Assembly (NCBI GenBank): GCA_035079385.1
Contig: JAVHKY010000001.1
Coordinates: 14,408,501-14,472,500, forward strand
Direction: 5' to 3'
Length of the DNA stretch: 64,000 nt
Source of the DNA: Aspidiotus rigidus
Taxonomy: Eukaryota; Arthropoda; Insecta; Hemiptera; Diaspididae
The notes beneath the pieces are model-generated. The model searched no databases. It worked only from the letters and a program-made list of their open reading frames with translations, and was not told where the DNA came from. This document shows, piece after piece, positions 24,618-33,606 of the stretch. The first letter of the stretch is position 1. Each line of letters begins with the position of its first letter. Made by a program: the position numbers and the translations under genes.

Positions 24618-25571
24618 TTAGGGGACAAGTTCCTTTTCATCGATCCAACTATTTTCTTTGTCGGGGAATCCTAACCACTTTACCAATACTTTATTTTTCT
24701 TACGTTCGAGTACTTTTTCAATTAGAAAAACATCTTTATATTTTGTACGTAAGATTTCTTCTGAATAGAATCCACCTTTTATTGGATGTCCATTCCAGTC
24801 AACAAGCTTATAGGTCACTGGACATGTCTTACAGACCTCAACAATACGAAATAGTTCTGTTGACCATCCTGGATAGTAACTTTTCTCAAAAACATGACGT
24901 ATTTTTGATATTTGTACCCAGTCTCCAACCTTAAAGTTGACTTTCCCACGTTTCTTGCTGGCGTGAATTTTATTGTGAATATCTTGTAAATATTTCTCAT
25001 CTTCTAATGTGAGATTAGCCGGGGCTCGCTTTATAGTTCGATGTACGGTAGAATTATATTTTTGGATTAGATCATCTAATATATCAATCCATCGAAAAGA
25101 GCCATTTGCAGAAAACTCGCGAAACATCTTATTCTTAAGTGTTCGATTAAATCTTTCGCAGACTGATGCTTTAACATTTGAAAATGTGCAATACAATGAT
25201 ATGGGTGGGTCAAAATCAGTTGTGAGAGTTTCCTTAAAGATTTTACTCATAAATTCGGTTCCAGCATCGGTGTGTAGAAATCTCGGCGGTACTAGAAATT
25301 TTTTTGGGCAAGAAATTAATGCCTCGCTAAAAGCTTTTGCTACTTCTTCCCCAGTTTTGGTTTTTAATTTTTTTGCCCAAGCAAACTTGCTAAAAACACA
25401 TATTATAGTAAAGATATAACAATAATCATCATTTTCATCTGAATAAAGCCTCAAATCGCATATGTCGGCCTCAAATAGGTCTCTGTAGCCTAGAGTGGTG
25501 ACGTGTCGTCTAGGATAATGCAAACGTACAGGTTTATGTAGCTCATACGCCACTTCTCTCTTCTCACTCAT
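24618..25571 (-). CDS. int: Polinton/Maverick retroviral-like integrase with chromodomain
   Basis: Start chosen at ATG 25569-25571 (MSEKREVAYELHKP), which begins four bases beyond the stop of the upstream gene. The DDE core is complete: Asp in LFEADICDLRLY, Asp in FLHTDAGTEFMS, Glu in ASVCERFNRTL. An SH3-like segment (VNFKVGDWVQISKIR) and a C-terminal chromodomain (FLIEKVLERKKNKVLVKWLG...NSWIDEKEL) follow, the arrangement usual for Polinton integrases. The protein would join linear element DNA to the host chromosome, making 6-bp duplications in this family. At 317 aa and with no frame lesion it looks functional. It is the last gene of a leftward operon-like block. Confidence 0.93.
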   Translation of the reverse strand: MSEKREVAYELHKPVRLHYPRRHVTTLGYRDLFEADICDLRLYSDENDDYCYIFTIICVFSKFAWAKKLKTKTGEEVAKAFSEALISCPKKFLVPPRFLHTDAGTEFMSKIFKETLTTDFDPPISLYCTFSNVKASVCERFNRTLKNKMFREFSANGSFRWIDILDDLIQKYNSTVHRTIKRAPANLTLEDEKYLQDIHNKIHASKKRGKVNFKVGDWVQISKIRHVFEKSYYPGWSTELFRIVEVCKTCPVTYKLVDWNGHPIKGGFYSEEILRTKYKDVFLIEKVLERKKNKVLVKWLGFPDKENSWIDEKELVP

Positions 25572-25575
25572 ATTA

Positions 25576-26481
25576 TTAATAAATATAACCCTCTTCGCGG
25601 AGTTCTTCCTCAATTGCGAGAATTTGGTTCTGAACAGATGAATTACCAGCCTTTTTTGAGGAATGTAGGAGCAGCAATCTTTCCACAAGCTCGTTTGGGT
25701 TGTTCCAGAATACAAATTCATGATTTAACTTGGAAATCTTCCTATTTATAACTTTTTTCTGATCAAAATGTTCTAATCCAGATCCTCTTTTTGGTGTAGA
25801 TGAAGCCTGTCTCGCGCGGATTGATCTTACCATATCTCTCAATTCACCTACTGTAGTAGTATTATCTCCATCTTGAATTGTATCTTCCCAATATATTGAT
25901 GAATCATCTTTATTAGGTGTACTCGAAGCAAAATTTAAATTTTGAATAGTCTTTTTCGAAGGTGCTCCAGTAAATAAGTTTTTTATGATTGTTCTATACT
26001 TATGACTTCTCTGATCTTTAAAAGTGCCTTTCTTTGAAAGATGTACTTTTGTATCCACCAATATATCACAATATGCTTGTATATCTGCGCCAGTATAATT
26101 TTCAGGGTTTTTTCTTGTTAAAAGAGAGACAAGTCCCTTTGTATACTCGTACTCTTTACCTTTCAAAACAATTACATTCTTTTTGAAAGAAACAGGAAAA
26201 TTTCCCAAATACCACTGTCCATCCTTATATTGTATACCAAAACTTCTATCTTCAGCTTCAATGTTGGGTATGGTGTACTCTTCATTATCATCACCATCTT
26301 TTTTTTCCTTTTCTTTGGGTTTAGAAAGTGAAGGCATTTTATCTAATATAGGTTTATACCTTTTCCCTTGCTGATATTGAAAATTAGCCTCTTTTTGTTT
26401 AAGTAACTGATACTTTGCGCGGATAGCATCAGTTAAATTACTCAAACGCGACTTAGTATGGAGTTCTTCTTGGGAAGCCAT
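25576..26481 (-). CDS. Polinton PY-like protein of unknown function
   Basis: 301 aa from ATG 26479-26481 (MASQEELHTK). The first part is charged and helical (RAKYQLLKQKEANFQYQQ). The middle holds DGQWYLGNFPVSFKKNVIVL, then EYTKGLVSLLTRKNPENYTG, which resembles the conserved block of the uncharacterised protein encoded next to the integrase in Polintons and adintoviruses. The C-terminus is basic, then acidic (IEEELREEGYIY). It lies between packaging ATPase and integrase with 27- and 4-base gaps, so the three are probably made together. No lesion is seen. Function unknown. Confidence 0.7.
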   Translation of the reverse strand: MASQEELHTKSRLSNLTDAIRAKYQLLKQKEANFQYQQGKRYKPILDKMPSLSKPKEKEKKDGDDNEEYTIPNIEAEDRSFGIQYKDGQWYLGNFPVSFKKNVIVLKGKEYEYTKGLVSLLTRKNPENYTGADIQAYCDILVDTKVHLSKKGTFKDQRSHKYRTIIKNLFTGAPSKKTIQNLNFASSTPNKDDSSIYWEDTIQDGDNTTTVGELRDMVRSIRARQASSTPKRGSGLEHFDQKKVINRKISKLNHEFVFWNNPNELVERLLLLHSSKKAGNSSVQNQILAIEEELREEGYIY

Positions 26482-26508
26482 AACAAATAATAATAGAAAC
26501 TTCAAAAA

Positions 26509-27207
26509 TTAAGGTATTATATACTTGTCAAAACCTATCCTATACGGTCCTTCTTTTAAACCGTTTTCTTTATTGATTAAAAGACATCCAAACGGATTAT
26601 CATTCCAGGCTAGACTACACATTTTAGAAAAATCTGTAAAAGACATATCAGGAGATACGTGGTCATCGTATATATGTTTTTGGTTTAGTACGTCTGTTTT
26701 ATAGATTAATAAGAGATTAGAATTTTCGCGTACCAGATGCTTCTCTACTTGGGCATAACTCTGGGACAATAGCACTGAGTCACAATTTTTATGACGTCCC
26801 ATAGAGAAGTACTCTTTTATATGACTTCTGGGTTCACAGGCGACGTCATCAAAAATCATTATACTAAATGGCCGCACTTCATCAGGGGAGGGAATAGATT
26901 CATTGCTCGAATACATAAAAAAACCTATCTCTGGTAGTGTTTTCATTACAGCAGCTAGTTCTTTGTATTTTGGCTGATAAAGAGATTTGCTAAAAAGATA
27001 TATATTCTTAAAAGTTACACCATTTTCATCGTATATTAGGGATAAAAGGGCGCATGTCTTTCCACAATTACTAGGTCCAACAATTAATCCACGAATATTC
27101 TTCTTTGGAAGTAATTTACTATGACGATACACTTCACTACTGTCTTGACCATCTTCGAGTTTCACCTCCGTAATAGGTAATTTAGTATCAGACTCTACAA
27201 CCTTCAT
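26509..27207 (-). CDS. Packaging ATPase, FtsK/HerA (A32) type
   Basis: 232 aa from ATG 27205-27207. Walker A is GPSNCGKTCALLS after a strand (NIRGLIVGPS), Walker B is SIMIFDDVACE, and the LLSQSYAQVEKHLVREN segment is the sensor region. Polinton and adenovirus-like packaging ATPases have this size and order and are thought to pump the genome into the capsid. Just upstream, the minus strand reads CGTCTATATAATAATG, putting a TATA box almost on the start codon. The frame is intact. Confidence 0.93.
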   Translation of the reverse strand: MKVVESDTKLPITEVKLEDGQDSSEVYRHSKLLPKKNIRGLIVGPSNCGKTCALLSLIYDENGVTFKNIYLFSKSLYQPKYKELAAVMKTLPEIGFFMYSSNESIPSPDEVRPFSIMIFDDVACEPRSHIKEYFSMGRHKNCDSVLLSQSYAQVEKHLVRENSNLLLIYKTDVLNQKHIYDDHVSPDMSFTDFSKMCSLAWNDNPFGCLLINKENGLKEGPYRIGFDKYIIP

Positions 27208-27209
27208 TA

Positions 27210-27217
27210 TTATATAG
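27210..27217 (-). promoter_or_regulatory. CTATATAA box before the packaging ATPase
   Basis: The 11-base word CGTCTATATAA is shared with position 59887-59898 in the separate minus-strand cluster; CTATATAA also precedes the PLA2 gene at 48221. Confidence 0.5.
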
Positions 27218-27292
27218 ACGTGATATCACCATTATATCAAAAGAAAGACTACTCTATCCCATTATCTACAAGTATTTTTATAGGAAAATTAT

Positions 27293-27724
27293 TTATTCGA
27301 TAGTTCCAAAAGAGTTATCCAGTTTAGATTTTACATTGGCAAAATTAAATGAATTCAATTTTACACAAGCGCAAATATTCACTACATTCTCTAGGTTATA
27401 GCATTTGCATTCTTCACAATCTTCATCACAGAAGCAATAACATTTGATATTACGAACCATTGGGAATGAAATCTTTGCAAATGAATATCCTTGATCTGTA
27501 AGCTGTTTTCCATTATATGTCATGAATAGAGTTTCTTGCTGGAATTCACGATACTTTGGCCAACTTGCGAGTAATGGATAAGCATATCGCGGTGGTAAAT
27601 GTACTTTGATATCATTATCCAATTGAAGCATAACCGATTTTCCATAAGGTGTATCCACCCAAAATACTTTTTCAACAGTATAAATTAAATTTTCTTCCAA
27701 GGCATCAATTCTTGAGAAAGACAT
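27293..27724 (-). CDS. Polinton small Cys-rich protein, unknown
   Basis: 143 aa from ATG 27722-27724 (MSFSRIDALEEN). The N-terminal half is a beta-rich domain (EKVFWVDTPYGKSVMLQLD...HLPPRYAYPLL). The C-terminal half has a Cys cluster KCYCFCDEDCEECKCY and ends CVKLNSFNFANVKSKLD. That ending resembles ICKLNL...VRKLNFDDFKNYLG of the protein at 49456-50028, and another Cys-rich small protein lies at 47555-47989. These may be relatives, possibly zinc-binding. No known domain was recognised. Confidence 0.6.
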   Translation of the reverse strand: MSFSRIDALEENLIYTVEKVFWVDTPYGKSVMLQLDNDIKVHLPPRYAYPLLASWPKYREFQQETLFMTYNGKQLTDQGYSFAKISFPMVRNIKCYCFCDEDCEECKCYNLENVVNICACVKLNSFNFANVKSKLDNSFGTIE

Positions 27725-27788
27725 TTTTAACAAGTGACTTGCTCCGTAGCTAGAACACGACTGAAGTAGCAGTGGCGAGTTTAGTCCT

Positions 27789-28465
27789 CTAACCACAAAC
27801 AGTGTCCGACCAGCTTTCAATTATAGGGTTCCATTGTAGTCTGCTCTCTAGTTCTAGGACAAGTTCTTGAAATATGCGTTTATACCCCACTGATCTTATC
27901 TCGCTGTCAATCAACTCGCAGATGGTAATATCAGGAATTCTACTGGCATATGTGGTATGTTTAGGTAACATTCTCGAGGGAAGATTAATCAACATCATTT
28001 CAAAAGAGCCGAGATCCATTGATATATAGGTATTATAGTCATCTCGAGAATGAATAGTATCAATACAATAATATATAATCCGGGTGTGGGTGTATCTAGC
28101 ATAGGCGCTGTAGTTGGAGAGTACTTTAGTCTTATACCTGAGAGTAACCCCAAGACATCGTATTTCATCAAATGTAGCGTAGGTGATATGGTATTTGAAA
28201 ATGTACATCTTACAATCTTGTATTGGTATAGAAGCTGTACCTTGAAATTTCCATTGTCCTTCCAAATTCCATCTCTTTCTTTGTCATCATTTCCGTTGAA
28301 TAAAGCGAGAAACTGTAGAAATTCACAACATTCCATCTTCACCGAATGAATTTGCTGGTCAATGATTAATGTAGCGTGGTAGGCGTTATTAGGGTCCATT
28401 CCGAGAAGAATTGTAGTTGTGGGAGATGACACTAAACGATAAATACTATTTAAAATTAACGCCAT
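27789..28465 (-). pseudogene. Polinton hypothetical protein, frameshifted
   Basis: ATG at 28463-28465 (MALILNSIYRLVSS). The first frame carries coherent sequence to about GNDDKERDGIW (near 28265) and then the neighbouring frame continues with KFQGTASIPIQDCKMYIFKY down to 27789. One base change near 28255 therefore splits it. The intact form would be roughly 225 aa, beta-rich, no recognised domain. It is the first gene of the leftward block, divergent from polB. Confidence 0.55.
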
Positions 28466-28655
28466 TTCGAGGCAACATAACACAGCATACTAAACTGGTT
28501 GCAAGTTGAGACTTGAATTCTTCTTCTTCTTCTAATCCCCTCTCCAAAAAGGAGCACATAGTATTACAGACACCTGCAAAAGATATTTCAACTGTCATTG
28601 TGTATTTTCTACTTCTTGCAGGAGAACGTTAATTTGCGCTCTGTGTGATTTTAGA
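28466..28655. promoter_or_regulatory. Divergent intergenic region of the Polinton
   Basis: This 190-base gap separates the leftward block from polB. It contains TAAACTGGTTGCAAGTTGAG with the palindrome CAAGT-TGAG-ACTTG (28502-28515) and a CTTCTTCTTCTTCT tract. It probably drives both directions. The next plus-strand ATG is 28656. Confidence 0.45.
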
Positions 28656-30877
28656 ATGTCTTCCAACAAGAAGAATAATAAAAGATTAGCATCCGAGTCT
28701 CTTGATGAAGAGCCACCAAAGTAGGTTTTAATTTTAAGAAGAAAAATGAATGATATAAGTTACAAGTATACACATTTATATTTGTATTTATAGAAAAAAA
28801 ATACGACTTGATGACGAACCTAGATCAAGTGTTTTGGCTTTGGGGACAAGAAATGATGGAGCGGCAATGTAAGTTTTCAATTTCAAGAAAATAAAAGGAA
28901 ATATTATATATAATCTAATTATTATATTTATTTATATTTCAGGAATTCGCAATCTAGTTCATCATCATCATCGCAGTCAAGAGGGAATAAAGAGTAAGTA
29001 TTCTTTTATCTATACATATCTCCCTCCCTCCTCCCAAAATTCAAAAAATTGTTTTATTTTAGGATGAAAGTTTGTGACATTTGTAAACACGAGTATAGGA
29101 AAGGGTTTTTCCATTCCCATACTCTGTCAAATGCGCATAAGCGGGCCATTCTTTTCGAACAAAACCTCTTGGAAAGAAGTCACCCAAAGTATGGTTTTAT
29201 AAATGAAAAATCGTATGGAAATCGGCACATCTTGATAATATTCCCCAATTATATTGACTATATGAAATTGATGAAGGCTTACAAACATTCCCAACCTGCT
29301 TCATCCCGTTGTCCACCACCAGCTCTGATTCCAATATCGCATCTCAATTCAAATACACCTCCTCTTCAGCATATTGATGACTTCCTAATGTTTCATAAAG
29401 AGGGGGTTATATCAAGAATTAGAGATTTGTTGGGGGAACATAATTCATTAAAAGCTGCAGTATTATGTAAAAAAACATCGGATAATGAGATAATGACTAC
29501 AAACTTTGCAATGCGTTCTTGTGACCATGAAATTCTAAAAAGTCTTAATGTAAATGAATGGTTTGATGAATTAATAGATGTATTTAAAACTAAGTATGAA
29601 ACAAACGAGCATATGGGCTCTAATTGGTCACTCCATTCTTTTACAGATTTAGAACTTGTTCTAAATCGCTTCTGCTCTCTTTCGGCCTCTTCTTTCATAC
29701 CCCTACACCCAGCACTGATGAAAAAACAGGCAGTAATCAACATAAGAAATGATGATAACCGATGTTTTTTCTATTCAGTTGCCTGTAAATACCTCGAACC
29801 CTCTGTTCCCCACAAAGAGCGCATGTATCATTATACTCCTAATTTGTTAAGTAATCTTAATTTTAATGGTATGGATATGCACGGCCCGACTAATTTTAAT
29901 GAAATATCTATTTTCGAGAAAAATAACGAATGTTCAGTTAATGTTTACGGTATCACCAATTCAAAAAAGAATCCGAGTGTATATCCTTTACGTATTTCAA
30001 AGAAATATTATAAGGATAAACACTTTGATTTATTATTTTTATTCGATGAATACCGTCAACATTACTGCTACATTAGGAATCTGTCGGCGTTGGTTAGATC
30101 CCAATTAAATCATAGAGGGTATAGTTTACACATCTGTCGATCATGCCTCCGTCATTTTCGTTCTGAAAAATATCTCGAAAAACATATGACCTTATGCTGT
30201 AGTTATCGACCAGTAAAACCTCAAATGCCTAGGAAAGACGAGAATGATTTTATAGAATTTGGTTTAAAAAGGATGAAGATGAAAATGCAGATTCCCTATG
30301 TTATCTATGCTGACTTTGAGTCTTCTCTCTGCCCAATCCCTCCTAATTTCAATGATGAATCTAAAACTATAAAAACCCATTTACACGAACCTACCAGCTT
30401 TTCCTATTATGTTGTTTCCCGAAATTTGGAGGATAAAATTGACTATCAACCCATTGTATATCGTGGTCCAAATGCGTTGAAGATATTTTGGGTCATGATA
30501 GAAGATGAAATCCGAAAAATGTCAGCTATTCTGTCAAACACCTACCCTAAAATTATTGATCCGCAAGAAGAACGGGAATTAAAATCTACTCCAAATCCTA
30601 TATGTCATATTTGTGAGAAACCAATAGTCAATATAGATGACATGGTTTCTGATCATGATCATCTCTCATCTAACCTCAGATCCCCAGATGATCCACGTCC
30701 CCCTTCCAATGTGCGTGGTTTAGCGCATAATGAATGCAATCTAGCTTTCCAAATTCCTAAATTTGTTCCCATTATATTTCATAATGGTTCCAAATATGAT
30801 TTTAAACTCATTGTTTCATCTTGCGTTGAAGATAATATTAGTGACAAAGATTCAGATTTTATCACAGATGAGCCATC

Positions 30878-30879
<2 letters not shown>

Positions 30880-30953
<74 letters not shown>
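30880..30953 (+). repeat. (GAT)n tract coding a run of about 25 Asp
   Basis: In-frame GAT/GAC repeat inside polB, between the KYDF and FIDSFRFL exonuclease blocks. Lineage A polB has a non-repetitive acidic insert at the same place (7795-8010). Confidence 0.95.
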
Positions 30954-30954
<1 letters not shown>

Positions 30955-31285
30955 GGCATATTAATACTCATAGGCAATTTAACAATGAGGTTGATATATT
31001 TACAGAGGAAAGTCAACCTATCCATTATATTAATTTTGATAATTCTATTCCTAAAAATCAGTTCATCCGAGTACTGGCAACTAGTTTTGAAAATTTCATC
31101 TCATTCCAAAAACCAATAACTGAACGTATTTCTGCTCGGTTTATTGATAGTTTTCGTTTCTTAACAGATGGGTTGAATAAATTAGCTAGTTTGATTGATA
31201 AATCCGAAATGAAGCATGTTCGTATTATAGGTCGGACGAGGAGTTTTCAATTGCTTCCTGTAAAGGTGTATTCCCTTATGAATAT

Positions 31286-31291
31286 ATCGAT
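31286..31291. other. Left ATCGAT target duplication
   Basis: ATCGAT here and at 45549-45554 flank the inserted DNA transposon. With one copy the polB reading across the site is restored as EYID followed by ISCMEKY. Confidence 0.85.
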
Positions 31292-31756
31292 GGTGTTGCG
31301 GAAGAAGGGCCAAACTGTTCTTTGTACCGTGTTTCCTAATGCACTATCGTTGATTACAGTTCTACACTTGCGTTGGTTATGACCGGAGAATATTTTATGA
31401 GAAATTTGAAGTCTTGGAAACACTGCTCGCACCGTACTATCATCATCTAACCTCGTACTTTTTGATTTGTAAAGAATTCAACACTGCAACCGACAGTTTG
31501 GCCCTTCCCATCTTTTTCAAATGCAATAAACAGCTAACAATCTGGGCCAATCTGCCACTTTCGCCCTTTCTCTCTTCCGTAGAATGTGTGAGTTGTAGAA
31601 TGTGTGAGTTACGTAGGGCCAAACTGCTGAACGAGGAGCGCAATTAATAATTATTTTAATAATTGCAATTAATAACGATACTAAAATTAAAGATAACTAG
31701 AATAGAAATGATAAAATAAAAAGATGATTGTTTCATCGTCGTAGAAAATTTATTTG

Positions 31757-32210
31757 AATAATGGTTTGACTGATAATTGTCTTTGGAAACGTAAAAAAAT
31801 TAGCACCATTGAAAACTTACGTAAATAAAAAGTAATTGATGAAATGAATCAAGTACCTACAAATAAAAACAATTAATTAATAATAGTGGTTTGACTAATT
31901 GTCTTTGGAAATGTAAAAAAAAGAGAGAACCATTGAAAACTTACGTAAATACCTAAAAATAAAAACAATTAATTAATAATAGTGGTTTGACTAATTGTCT
32001 TTGGAAATGTAAAAAAAAGAGAGCACCATTGAAAACTTACGTAAATACCTAAAAATAAAAACAATTAATTAATAATAGTGGTTTGACTAATTGTCTTTAG
32101 AAATGTAAAAAAAAGAGAGCACCATTGAAAACTTACGTAAATACCTAAAAATAAAAACAATTAATTAATAAGACTAATTGTCTTTGGAAATGTAAAAAAA
32201 AGAGAGCACT
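31757..32210. repeat. 96-bp tandem repeats, about 4.5 copies
   Basis: AATTAATTAATAATAGTGGT starts at 31871, 31967 and 32063, and a shortened version at 32159, spaced 96 bases. A diverged first unit begins near 31757. Each includes GACTAATTGTCTTTGGAAAT, an A-run and CATTGAAAACTTACGTAAAT. The last unit is cut by the gypsy element at 32210 and its remainder is at 42127 onward. Confidence 0.9.
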
Positions 32211-32790
32211 TGTTAGTATTCCATACTTGTCTAATGCTCTTCTTTACCGTGATACGGCATACCTTTGTCGCTGGACAACTATTAAAATCATATTTCCACA
32301 TTTCTGTTACTTTTACGACTCAAAGCGAGAATCCGTTGTCTACCACCCAAAACCCTCGTTTTGGATCATAAAATTGTCCTTATTTATTCCTAACAATAGG
32401 GGTGATCCGACAAGATAGTCGAGTTGGTGCAACTAGATTTAATTAGCTGACTTAATACGTATTGAGGTATGTCGGTAGGATTAACTTCTTGAATCTTCGC
32501 CTTTGATCATAAAACGTCTAAACGCGTTTTGGAAATCATGTGGTCAATCGTAAAAGGGTTAAGACGAGACAAGAACAATTTCGAGAGACGCTTCGAGATC
32601 GCTACCGAACCCCTTTTCTTATAAAAGCTCCTCGAAGCTAAGACAAGTAGTCAGTCAGTCAGTCGTAATCTCTGAATCCAAGTCCGGACGAAGTAGCGTC
32701 AATCGCATAGTAAGAACGTATCATTTTTTGTATTTATTTCAAAGAATAAACAATCTTTATTTCTCGTGCTCGATCGATTGGAAGCTAACA
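32211..32790 (+). repeat. 5' LTR
   Basis: 580 bp. TATAAAA at 32620-32626, then an initiator-like TCAGTCAGTCAGTC at 32651-32664, about 30 bases further. AATAAA at 32745-32750 would serve as poly(A) signal in the 3' copy. R would therefore be very roughly 32655-32770. Confidence 0.97.
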
Positions 32791-32795
32791 TTTTT

Positions 32796-32811
32796 TGGCG
32801 CAGTCGGTAGG
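32796..32811 (+). other. Primer-binding site, probably tRNA-Ser
   Basis: TGGCGCAGTCGGTAGG begins five bases after the LTR and ends in the CCA complement. The same start is known for the 17.6/297 group that uses tRNA-Ser; the tRNA assignment is from memory. Confidence 0.7.
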
Positions 32812-33519
32812 ACGAAACGCATATCCACCGGTTCTACGAAGCAGCTCTTCAGTCATCAGCACAAAAGTGAGTTACTTTCCATTCTCTTATCCTCGTTCCT
32901 ATCATCATTGTTCGAATCGCTATAATATCGCGTTTTCATTCTTTAAAATAAAATCTATTTCGTACCGCGATCATTCGTAGCGCGATCTTGAGTTTAATTT
33001 CATTTATTGTCAAAAAAAAAAAAAATATTCGGTTGACTGACCCACCATTTACTATAACAGGTGTAAAAGACTAACGCGTTTTAAGGCGGGAAGATTTTGG
33101 AATAAATAGTTAGGTCGTTCACATAATCTCGTCGTAGGGTAACTGTTACATACCTGAACTCTCTATTTTTTTTTTTTTTTTTTCCTGTCTCCACCGTGAA
33201 TAAGGCTAAGTCGTAAAATCACTTTCAGTTTCACAAGTAGGAGCATTTGTAGTTCAAGACCAGTTAATAGGTCAGTGGAACACGGAATAGGTTGCACCCT
33301 ATCTCTCTTGTCAGAGTACATTCATCTCACCTATATAGGTAGTGGTAGTTTTATTGTGTTCTTTCTTGAATAGTTATCGAATAGAGTTTGGAGCAGTTGT
33401 TGTTCTGAAATAAAGTTTTTCTTTATCTCTTCTTGGAAAAGAGTGAATTGGAGAGGTCGATTACCCCTTCCGTTTACGGGATTGTCCCGGTTGTGTTTTA
33501 CTCTATTCGATTTCATTAA

Positions 33520-33570
<51 letters not shown>

Positions 33571-33606
33571 AGAATTTGAGGTCTGTTAAGGACATTTTGC
33601 GCAAAT
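32812..33606 (+). other. Gypsy leader with A45 tract and short upstream ORF
   Basis: A T-run at 33168-33183 and an uninterrupted run of 45 A at 33523-33567. Directly after the A-run, ATG 33567-33569 opens an 18-codon ORF ending at TGA 33621-33623, which overlaps the ATG of the main ORF (33607) in another frame. GT-rich sites that could be donors for an env mRNA are present but not distinguishable by eye. Confidence 0.6.

Larger units (their letters stand above)
28656..31291 (+). pseudogene. polB: Polinton DNA polymerase B, lineage B, 5' part with three small upstream exons
   Basis: Exons 28656-28720, 28794-28868 and 28943-28993 join the large exon from 29063 in perfect phase; donors GTAGGT, GTAAGT, GTAAGT and acceptors TATAG, TTCAG, TTTAG are clear. 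They add about 63 residues with basic stretches SNKKNNKR and PPKKKIR (bipartite nuclear-localisation-like) and a Ser run. The large exon has a zinc finger-like start (CDICKHEYRKGFFHSHT), NDDNRCFFYS, exonuclease motif I (VIYADFESSL), a zinc insert CHICEKPIVN...DHDHLSSNLR, HNGSKYDFK, a long Asp run and FIDSFRFL. A one-base frame change lies near 31225. The reading then continues to the insertion at 31291 and resumes at 45555. Confidence 0.9.

Noticed and set aside
30763..31119. Plus-strand ORF with a run of about 27 Met
   Set aside because: It is the ATG frame of the (GAT)n repeat inside polB; the Asp frame is the real one.
31871..32210. CRISPR-like array
   Set aside because: Direct repeats are contiguous 96-bp units without spacers, in a eukaryotic transposon.
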